DNA of 14,938 bases, taken from contig JAFTMM010000069.1 in the NCBI GenBank assembly GCA_017452405.1, positions 1 to 14,938 of the forward strand. The letters are read 5' to 3'. A program made the translations under genes and the position numbers. Below the pieces are notes generated by a model. It was not told the DNA's origin. It was given only the letters and a program-made list of their open reading frames with translations, and searched no databases. Below are positions 6,968-13,809 of this stretch, one piece after another. The DNA comes from Clostridia bacterium. GTDB taxonomy: Bacteria; Bacillota; Clostridia; Christensenellales; Pumilibacteraceae. Positions within the stretch are counted from its first letter, which is position 1, and every line of letters begins with the position of its first letter.

Positions 6968-8626
6968 ATGACGAGTATTGAAAGATATCGGGAATGGAAA
7001 GAAAAAGTAACCGACCCTGCTCTTAAAAAAGAACTCGAAAAGATGGAGGGGGACTCTGTTGCAATTGAAAACGCGTTTTATAAAGATTTGGAGTTCGGTA
7101 CGGGTGGTATGAGAGGTATCCTCGGCGTAGGAACTAACTGTCTGAATATTTATAACATAAGAAACGTAACCGAAGGCGTTTCCAGAGCTATGGAAGCGAA
7201 GGGAAAGAAATCTGCGGTTATAAGCTACGATAGCAGAATTAATTCCAAACTTTTTGCAAAAACGACTGCATCGGTGTTTGCATCACACGGTTTTAAGGTA
7301 TTTCTCGTGCCTGAAGAATCTCCGACGCCTTTCCTTTCGTATGCAGTTAGAAAACTCGCCTGCGATATGGGCGTAATGATTACGGCAAGTCATAATCCCA
7401 AGCAATATAACGGTTATAAGCTGTTCGACGCAACCGGTTGTCAGGTGCTCGACGATGAAGCAAACGAGATTATTTCATACGTGGACAAGGTAGACCCGTT
7501 TGAAGTTAAGCCCCGCACTTTTGAGTATTATTTGAAAAACGGCGCTATTACCTACGTTGAACAGTGGGTATACGGCGCGTTCCTCAATGACGTAGAAACG
7601 CAAGCGCTCAATGACGTAAAGCCTTTAAAGATAGTTTATACTCCACTTAACGGCGCAGGCTTTAAGCTCGTGCCTGAAGTTCTTTACGAACGCGGATTTA
7701 AAGATATTACCATAGTGGAAAAACAGGCTATGCCAAACGGCAGATTCACGACCTGTCCTTTCCCCAATCCCGAAAAACCGGAAGCGCTTAAGCTTGCTAT
7801 CGAACTTGCGGAGAAAAACGGCGCAGACCTTGTTCTTGCTACCGATCCCGACTGCGACAGAGTGGGTATCGCGGTAAAACACGAAGGCAAATACGTTCTC
7901 TTGACGGGTAATGAAGTAGGCGCGCTCCTTACGGATTACGTTCTCGGCACGCGTTACGCGCGTTGGAATCTTCCTGCAAACGCCGTAGTGGTAAGAACCA
8001 TCGTGACTTCCTCTCTCGTTGATAAAATTTGCGAGAACTTCGGCGTTTCGGTAACTTGTGTGCTTACCGGCTTTAAGTGGATAGGAAACGTAATTGAAAA
8101 GCTCAAGGCAGAGGGTGATGCAAACCGTTTCGTGCTTGGATTTGAAGAGAGTTACGGATATCTCATAGGAACTCATTGCCGTGATAAGGATGCCGTCGTT
8201 GCGTCTATGCTTATTGCAGAAATGACGAGCAATTACGCTTCCGAAGGCAAGACTTTGATTGACCAACTTAACTTGCTCTATCAAAGATACGGCAAGTATG
8301 AACATAAAAATATTTCCAAGAAATTTGAAGGCGCGTCGGGTAATGCGAAGATGAAAGCTCTTATGGATTCTCTCCGCACTTCTCCTATTTCCGTTCTCGG
8401 CGGAGGAAACGTAATTAACAGCATAGATTTTATGGATCAATCGGTTTACGACGTTCCCAAATCCAACGTAATGCTTTACGAAACGGACAACGGTCTTACC
8501 GTCGTAGTAAGACCTTCGGGTACCGAACCCCTTATCAAATTCTATATCACAGCATCTAAGAGCGAGCAGGAGAACGAAGCATTGTTCGAAGCCGCTATTT
8601 CCGACATTAATAAAATTTTCGCTTAG
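6968..8626 (+). CDS. pgcA: Alpha-phosphoglucomutase / phosphomannomutase (PgcA type)
   Basis: This 552-residue cytoplasmic enzyme interconverts hexose 1- and 6-phosphates through a phosphoserine. All four family signatures are present: FGTGGMRG near the N-terminus (43-50); the active-site loop ITASHNPKQYNGYK (138-151) with catalytic Ser141; the Mg-binding ATDPDCDR (291-298) with Asp293, Asp295 and Asp297; the sugar-specificity loop GFEESYGY (391-398); and the C-terminal phosphate-binding RPSGTEPLIKFYI. Length and motifs match the long clostridial/bacillar type that supplies glucose-1-phosphate for UDP-glucose, teichoic acid, glycogen or polysaccharide synthesis. Substrate preference between glucose and mannose cannot be read from the sequence. 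ATG 6968 follows AAGGAG (6956-6961) with 6-nt spacing. It is a single-gene transcript between its own promoter and a palindromic terminator. Confidence 0.93.
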   Translation: MTSIERYREWKEKVTDPALKKELEKMEGDSVAIENAFYKDLEFGTGGMRGILGVGTNCLNIYNIRNVTEGVSRAMEAKGKKSAVISYDSRINSKLFAKTTASVFASHGFKVFLVPEESPTPFLSYAVRKLACDMGVMITASHNPKQYNGYKLFDATGCQVLDDEANEIISYVDKVDPFEVKPRTFEYYLKNGAITYVEQWVYGAFLNDVETQALNDVKPLKIVYTPLNGAGFKLVPEVLYERGFKDITIVEKQAMPNGRFTTCPFPNPEKPEALKLAIELAEKNGADLVLATDPDCDRVGIAVKHEGKYVLLTGNEVGALLTDYVLGTRYARWNLPANAVVVRTIVTSSLVDKICENFGVSVTCVLTGFKWIGNVIEKLKAEGDANRFVLGFEESYGYLIGTHCRDKDAVVASMLIAEMTSNYASEGKTLIDQLNLLYQRYGKYEHKNISKKFEGASGNAKMKALMDSLRTSPISVLGGGNVINSIDFMDQSVYDVPKSNVMLYETDNGLTVVVRPSGTEPLIKFYITASKSEQENEALFEAAISDINKIFA

Positions 8627-8632
8627 CGAACT

Positions 8633-8660
8633 GAAAAAATCACCGTACGGTGATTTTTTC
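8633..8660. terminator. 28-bp perfect palindromic terminator
   Basis: GAAAAAATCACCGT (8633-8646) is followed directly by its exact reverse complement ACGGTGATTTTTTC (8647-8660). The GC-rich centre folds as a hairpin with a T-run on the 3' side and an A-run on the 5' side, so it can terminate in both directions. It lies 6 nt after the phosphohexomutase stop. Confidence 0.85.
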
Positions 8661-8721
8661 TTAAAAAAGAACTATATTAATTTTGTAAGGATACTTCCTT
8701 AATACGGAGAACAGACATACA
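8661..8721 (+). promoter_or_regulatory. Short leader before carA; no clear promoter
   Basis: Only 61 bp separate the palindromic terminator from carA. TATATT (8673-8678) could be a -10 box but has no matching -35, which would lie inside the terminator. TAAGGA-TACT-TCCTTA (8686-8701) is a 6-bp inverted repeat that may be an operator or a small hairpin. I see no PyrR-binding attenuator or long leader of the kind common before pyrimidine genes. Confidence 0.3.
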
Positions 8722-9773
8722 ATGAAAAAAGCTTACTTGATTTTGGAAAACGGCGACGTTTACGAAGGTACTTCGATAGGCGTTAGCGGTGAAAGCGTCG
8801 GTGAAGTAGTATTCACTACGGGTATGGGTTCCTATATGGAAACTCTTACCGATCCTTGCTACTACGGGCAGATTATTGCGCAGACTTTTCCTCTTATCGG
8901 AAATTACGGCGCCATTACGCCGGAAACGGAAAGTAAAAAATCGTATTGCAAAGGCTATATAGTTCGTGAGCTTTGCAGAGTCGGAAGCAATTTCCGCCTT
9001 GAAAGCGAACTTGAAGACTGGCTTATTGCAAATAACGTAGTAGGAATTGAGGGTATTGATACGCGCCGACTTACCAAGACTCTCAGAGAGTGCGGTGTTA
9101 TGAACGGAATGATCACGCCGACTCTTGCACGTAAAGCTGAAAAACTCGAAATAATCAAAGCCTATAAGGTTAAGGACGCTATTAAAAACACCGCTTCTGC
9201 TGAAAAGAAAACGGTAGGCGAGGGCAAGCGCGTTGCGCTTATCAATTATGGAGCGCTCGGTAATATCGCGCAAGAGCTTACGTCGCGCGGATGCGAAGTA
9301 ACCGTTTTCCCCTCCACTGCGACCGCAGAAGACGTTCTTTCAATCAATCCACTCGGTATAGTACTCTCGGACGGCGCAGGCAACCCTGCCGAAGCCAAGG
9401 CGGAAGTGGAGCAGATAACAAAGCTTAACGAAGCTAAAATTCCCACTTTCGGTATTAGTCTCGGACATCAGCTTATGGCGCTTGCTTGTGGAGCAAAACG
9501 GGTAAGCTTAAGTACGGTCACCGTGGAGCTAGCCAGCCCGTTAAGGACCTTGAAGCGGGTAAAGTACGCATTACTGCGCAAAATCACGGTTACGTCGTTC
9601 GTCGTAATTCGCTTTCCGAAGAAATCGGCAAAGCTACTATGATTAACTTAAACGACAAGTCCATCGAGGCGATCGAGTACTTAGACCGCCCTTGCTATAC
9701 GGTGCAGTTCGCTCCCGACAGCGCAGACGTTGACAAGTTCGTTAAGATGATTGAGGAGGTGCGCAATGCCTAA
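8722..9773 (+). CDS. carA: Carbamoyl-phosphate synthetase small subunit, frame-broken and lacking the glutaminase triad
   Basis: Read through one -1 shift the product has 350 residues, normal for CarA. Residues 1-150 form the CarA-specific N-terminal domain (TGMGSYMETLTDP, PLIGNYGAITPETES, GIDTRRLTK). Residues ~170-350 form a class I glutamine amidotransferase domain. The frame starting at 8722 carries the family sequence up to ...ACGAK (Lys259, AAA 9496-9498). The family continuation TGKLKYGHRGASQPVKDL is in the next frame from ACG 9498-9500 to TAA 9771-9773. One extra A in the A4 run (9495-9498) would restore it. The active-site GICLGHQ is GISLGHQ (Ser246), the QYHPE motif is QFAPD (Ala331, Asp333), and SNGPGDP is SDGAGNP. 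CarA normally releases ammonia from glutamine for CarB; this one probably cannot. An SD-like GGAG (8706-8709) is 12 nt from the ATG. It overlaps carB by 8 nt. Confidence 0.85.
9495..9498 (+). other. Frameshift point in carA (A4 run)
   Basis: The zero frame reads GGA GCA AAA CGG, while the family-consistent continuation is ACG GGT AAG, which re-uses the last A. The break can be a missing A in the assembly, a real single-base deletion, or a -1 slip of tRNA-Lys on A-AAA. AACGGG (9497-9502) can pair with CCCGTT (9537-9542), but the stem starts inside the slip site, closer than in known programmed frameshift signals. Confidence 0.8.
9754..9760 (+). promoter_or_regulatory. Strong RBS fixing the carB start at 9766
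   Basis: AGGAGGT lies 5 nt before ATG 9766-9768 and inside the last codons of carA. It rules out the upstream in-frame TTG at 9751, which would itself overlap the SD. Confidence 0.85.
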
Positions 9774-12700
9774 ATATAAAGACATAAAGAAAGTACTCGT
9801 AATAGGCTCCGGCCCTATAACCATAGGACAGGCGGCAGAGTTCGACTATGCCGGCACTCAGGCGTGCAACACGCTCCGTAGCGAAAATATTGAAGTCGTA
9901 CTCGTAAACTCCAACCCCGCAACGATAATGACGGATAAGGCTATGGCGGATCAGATTTATATCGAACCGCTTACCGTTCCCGTTCTTGAAAGAATAATCA
10001 AGCAGGAAAAACCGGACGGAATACTTCCCGGTCTTGGCGGACAGACGGGCTTAACGCTGTCCATGCAATTAAATAAGAGCGGATTTTTGAAAGAGAATAA
10101 CGTAAGACTGCTCGGAATGAATCCCGAAACGATAGATAAAGCAGAGGACAGACAGCTTTTCAAGGACACTATGGAATCTATCGGTCAGCCTTGCATACCC
10201 TCGCTCGTAGGAAACGACGTGCAGAGCGCCGTTGACTTTGCTAGCGAAATAGGCTATCCCGTAATTGTTCGTCCTGCATTCACGTTGGGCGGAGCGGGCG
10301 GTGGTATCGCAAACAACGAAGAAAGCCTTCGTGAAATTGCTTCAGGCGGTCTTTATCTCTCCCCCATAACGCAGGTTCTTATCGAAAAATGTATTTCGGG
10401 TTGGAAGGAAATCGAGTTTGAGGTTATGCGTGACCACGCTGGCAACGCAATCGCAATCTGCTCGATGGAAAATATGGATCCCGTTGGTATTCACACCGGC
10501 GACAGTACAGTAGTTGCGCCTTGCGTTACGCTTGCAAATAAAGAATACGGCATGCTTCGCAAAGCTGCTCTCGACATCATTACCGCTCTCGGTGTAGAAG
10601 GCGGTTGTAACGTGCAGTTTGCCTTGAAACCCGACAGTTTTGAGTACGCCGTAATCGAGGTTAACCCCCGCGTATCGCGCTCCTCGGCGCTTGCTTCCAA
10701 GGCAACCGGTTATCCTATTGCCAAGGTTTCCACGCTCGTTGCTCTCGGCTATAACCTTGATGAAATCCCTAATGCCGTTACCGACAAAACCAAGGCTTGC
10801 TTTGAGCCTACTATTGACTATATCGTAGTTAAGCTTCCTCGTTGGCCGTTTGATAAGTTCGTATACGCAAAGCGTACTCTCGGCACGCAGATGAAGGCTA
10901 CGGGTGAGGTTATGGCTATCGCTCCCACCTTCGAGCAGGCGCTTATGAAAGCCGTTCGCGGTAGTGAAGGCTATAGCCTCGACAATCCTAAGTATAACGA
11001 ATATCCCGACGAAAAGGTCGTTTCCTCGCTTATGCCTGCAAACGACTACCGTCTGTTCATGATCTACGAAGCTCTCAAGCGTAAGCTTAGAACGGTAGAC
11101 GAAATTTGCGACGAAACCAAGATTGACAAGTGGTTCGTTACCAAAATTCAAAACCTTATTGATTATGAAGATTCGGTAAGAGGCAAGGTCATCTCGCCCG
11201 AGGAATATCTCAAGGGCAAGAAACTCGGCTATCCCGACAAGGTCCTTTCCTCTCTCAGCGGACACACTCTGCCCAAACACCGCAGAGCGGTTTATAAAAT
11301 GGTAGATACCTGCGCGGCGGAGTTCTCCGCTCAGACGCCATATTTCTATTCTACCTACGACGACGATAATGAAGCTGTAGAGTTTATGAAGCAGAACGGT
11401 AGCGGAAAGCGCAGAGTAATCGTATTCGGTTCCGGACCTATCAGAATAGGACAGGGTATAGAGTTCGACTATGCTTCCGTTCATTGCGTATGGGCGTTAA
11501 AGGAAGCTGGTTGTGACGTAGCGATCGTCAACAACAATCCCGAGACGGTATCAACCGACTTCGACACCGCAGATAGACTTTACTTTGAACCTCTTACTCC
11601 CGAAGACGTAGATAACGTAATCGCTACCGAAAAGCCGTACGGCGCAGTCGTAGCGTTCGGCGGACAGACGGCAATTAAGCTCACTCAGCACCTTGCCGAT
11701 TGCGGAGTTCGTATACTCGGAACTTCGGCAGATATGATCGACGCGGCAGAGGACAGAGAGCGTTTTGACGCCTTGCTCGAAAGACTGGACATCAGCCGAC
11801 CTGCCGGTCTTACCGTAACCAACGTAGAAGACGCGCTCAAAGCGGGCGAATCTCTCGGTTATCCCGTGCTTATGCGTCCGAGCTACGTTCTCGGCGGACA
11901 GAATATGATTATCGCGTGGAGTGACGACGATATTAAGGAGTATATGCGCGTCATTCTTACCGAGAACCCCGACAATATCATTCTCATTGACAAGTACGTT
12001 ATGGGTACGGAGGTCGAAGTAGACGCTATATGCGACGGAAAAGACATACTAATTCCGGGCATTATGGAGCACGTAGAGCGTACGGGCGTACACAGCGGTG
12101 ACTCAATAGCTATCTACCCTGCGCAGAACCTTACTGATGAAATTACCGAAAAGCTCATTGAAAACACCAGAGAGCTTGCTCTCGGTCTTAACACTAAGGG
12201 CTTGATTAATATTCAGTATATTATCAAGAATAACAAGATTTACGTAATCGAAGTAAATCCTCGTTCTTCTCGTACCGTTCCTTATATCAGTAAGGTTACG
12301 GGAGTACCGATGATACAGCTTGCTACCGAATGTATGCTCGGCAAAAAGCTCAAAAAATTGGGTTACGGCACAGGACTTTACAGACGCAGTCCTTACGTTG
12401 CCGTAAAAGTACCCATCTTCAGCTTTGAAAAACTCACCGACCTTGATACGCACCTCGGACCTGAAATGAAGTCCACGGGTGAAGTACTCGGTATAGGCAA
12501 GAGTCTTGACGAAGCTCTGTTCAAAGGACTTTGCGCAGCGGGATACAATATGGATAAGCGCAACCGCAAGGGCGTACTTATCACCGTTCGTGACGCAGAT
12601 AAGCCCGAAATCGCGCCTATCGCAAAGAAGTACAGCGAAATCGGTTACAAGCTTTACGCTACCGCAGGCACGGCAGAAGTTCTCAAGAATGCAGGTATGA

Positions 12701-13809
12701 GCGTAACCGTCGTTAATAAGATCAGCGACGGTGGCGCGGAAACCACCTTCGATACGCTTAATAACGGCAAAGTAAATCTTTTGATTTGCACCTCGTCCAG
12801 AGGCAGAATACCTTCCGAGGACGACGTAAAGCTCCGCCGTTTGGCAGTAACGCTTGCTATACCCGGTCTTACCTCGCTCGACACCGCAAACGCGCTTGCA
12901 AACTCGCTCCGCTCCAAGTATTCGCAGGGCAATATCGAGCTTGTGGACATTAACCGCATGAGAAGTGAAAAGCAGAAGCTGAACTTCGTTAAGATGCAGG
13001 GTACGGGCAACGATTATATCTATATTGATTGCCGCAGAACCGCCATTTATAATATGGAGTCCATTGCGGTTAACCTCTCCGATCGTCACTTCGGCGTTGG
13101 CGGAGACGGCGTAGTGTTCATCTGCGACTCGGATAAAGCGGACGCAAAAATGCTTATGTTCAACTCGGACGGTAGCGAAGGTCTTATGTGCGGAAACGCA
13201 ATACGTTGCGTAGGTAAGTTTATTTACGACGACCGTAGCGTTAAGAGCAAGGAAATTACCGTAGAAACCAAGAGCGGTATTAAAGACCTGACGCTTTACG
13301 TCCGCAATAACCTCGTAACTTCCGCGCGCGTAGACATGGGCGCGCCCGAATTTGATGCGAAGAAGATCCCCGTAGCTCTTTCCGGAGAAGTAATCGATAC
13401 GGCGGTAAATCTCGCAGGAGAGGAGAGAAAGATAACATGCCTTTCTATGGGTAACCCTCATTGCGTAATCCTCGTTGACGACGTAGATAATACTGACGTA
13501 GCAGGAATTGGCGCGGAAATCGAAAACGACGCGCTTTTCCCCGACAGAGTAAACGTTGAATTCGTACAAGTACTTGACGAATCTACGATAAAGGTGAGAG
13601 TGTGGGAAAGAGGTACGGGCGAAACGTTCGCTTGCGGTACGGGAACCTGCGCCACTGTCGTAGCGCTTACACGCCTCGGTAAATTCAAAGTGGGCGATAA
13701 CGTAACCGTTAAAGTCAAAGGCGGAGAACTCACCGTGCAGTACACCGGAGAAACCGTATATCTTACCGGCGATGCTGTGGAAGTATATAAAGGAGAAGTA
13801 AGATTATAA
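9766..13809 (+). CDS. carB-dapF: Carbamoyl-phosphate synthetase large subunit fused to diaminopimelate epimerase (CarB-DapF)
   Basis: One uninterrupted frame encodes 1347 residues. Residues 1-~1055 are a full CarB. The first synthetase half has VIGSGPITIGQAAEFDY, LPGLGGQTGL, the ATP-grasp with RPAFTLGGAGGG, and VNPRVSRSSALASKATGYP. The second half starts near 546 with VFGSGPIRIGQGIEFDY and includes RPSYVLGGQNM and VNPRSSRTVPYISKVTG. The MGS-like allosteric domain covers ~935-1050 (GVLITVRDADK, ATAGTAEVLKNAG). After a linker of ~16 residues (GNIELVDINRMRSEKQ) comes a full DapF domain, given separately. CarB makes carbamoyl phosphate from bicarbonate, ammonia and 2 ATP for arginine and pyrimidines; DapF converts LL- to meso-diaminopimelate. 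The CarB part alone has normal family length, so the join is at its natural end. ATG 9766 is set by AGGAGGT. The stop TAA shares its last A with the dapL ATG. Confidence 0.93.
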   Translation: MPKYKDIKKVLVIGSGPITIGQAAEFDYAGTQACNTLRSENIEVVLVNSNPATIMTDKAMADQIYIEPLTVPVLERIIKQEKPDGILPGLGGQTGLTLSMQLNKSGFLKENNVRLLGMNPETIDKAEDRQLFKDTMESIGQPCIPSLVGNDVQSAVDFASEIGYPVIVRPAFTLGGAGGGIANNEESLREIASGGLYLSPITQVLIEKCISGWKEIEFEVMRDHAGNAIAICSMENMDPVGIHTGDSTVVAPCVTLANKEYGMLRKAALDIITALGVEGGCNVQFALKPDSFEYAVIEVNPRVSRSSALASKATGYPIAKVSTLVALGYNLDEIPNAVTDKTKACFEPTIDYIVVKLPRWPFDKFVYAKRTLGTQMKATGEVMAIAPTFEQALMKAVRGSEGYSLDNPKYNEYPDEKVVSSLMPANDYRLFMIYEALKRKLRTVDEICDETKIDKWFVTKIQNLIDYEDSVRGKVISPEEYLKGKKLGYPDKVLSSLSGHTLPKHRRAVYKMVDTCAAEFSAQTPYFYSTYDDDNEAVEFMKQNGSGKRRVIVFGSGPIRIGQGIEFDYASVHCVWALKEAGCDVAIVNNNPETVSTDFDTADRLYFEPLTPEDVDNVIATEKPYGAVVAFGGQTAIKLTQHLADCGVRILGTSADMIDAAEDRERFDALLERLDISRPAGLTVTNVEDALKAGESLGYPVLMRPSYVLGGQNMIIAWSDDDIKEYMRVILTENPDNIILIDKYVMGTEVEVDAICDGKDILIPGIMEHVERTGVHSGDSIAIYPAQNLTDEITEKLIENTRELALGLNTKGLINIQYIIKNNKIYVIEVNPRSSRTVPYISKVTGVPMIQLATECMLGKKLKKLGYGTGLYRRSPYVAVKVPIFSFEKLTDLDTHLGPEMKSTGEVLGIGKSLDEALFKGLCAAGYNMDKRNRKGVLITVRDADKPEIAPIAKKYSEIGYKLYATAGTAEVLKNAGMSVTVVNKISDGGAETTFDTLNNGKVNLLICTSSRGRIPSEDDVKLRRLAVTLAIPGLTSLDTANALANSLRSKYSQGNIELVDINRMRSEKQKLNFVKMQGTGNDYIYIDCRRTAIYNMESIAVNLSDRHFGVGGDGVVFICDSDKADAKMLMFNSDGSEGLMCGNAIRCVGKFIYDDRSVKSKEITVETKSGIKDLTLYVRNNLVTSARVDMGAPEFDAKKIPVALSGEVIDTAVNLAGEERKITCLSMGNPHCVILVDDVDNTDVAGIGAEIENDALFPDRVNVEFVQVLDESTIKVRVWERGTGETFACGTGTCATVVALTRLGKFKVGDNVTVKVKGGELTVQYTGETVYLTGDAVEVYKGEVRL
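12958..13809 (+). other. dapF: Diaminopimelate epimerase (DapF) domain of the fusion
   Basis: Counted from Met1065 of the fusion (ATG 12958) this part has 283 residues, the length of a free DapF. It starts KLNFVKMQGTGNDYIYIDC, equal to the usual N-terminus of the enzyme. It has the first half-site NSDGSEGLMCGNAIRC with Cys1142, GNPHCVILVDDVD, and the second half-site ERGTGETFACGTGTCA with Cys1290. These are the two cysteines that act as the base/acid pair. All catalytic landmarks are intact. No SD precedes ATG 12958 (upstream bases read GTGGACATTAACCGC), so separate translation of DapF looks unlikely, though it is not excluded. Confidence 0.92.

Noticed and set aside
9751..9765. carB starting at TTG 9751.
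   Set aside because: This TTG overlaps the AGGAGGT ribosome binding site that serves ATG 9766, and the family N-terminus (MPKYKDIKK) begins at the ATG.
9486..9773. A separate small gene of 95 codons starting with TTG.
   Set aside because: Its product is the C-terminal part of CarA (GHRGASQPVKDL, QNHGYVV); it has no SD at a proper distance and is explained by the frame break in carA.
10342..11484. Long open frame on the - strand (380 codons) opposite carB, and a similar one at 7625-8440 opposite the phosphohexomutase.
   Set aside because: Both are antisense shadows of highly conserved enzymes, without RBS, promoter or motif support.
12103..13569. Long open frame on the - strand (488 codons) opposite carB-dapF.
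   Set aside because: It lies wholly within a strongly conserved coding region on the + strand, its product has no recognisable motif, and it mirrors codon bias of the sense gene.
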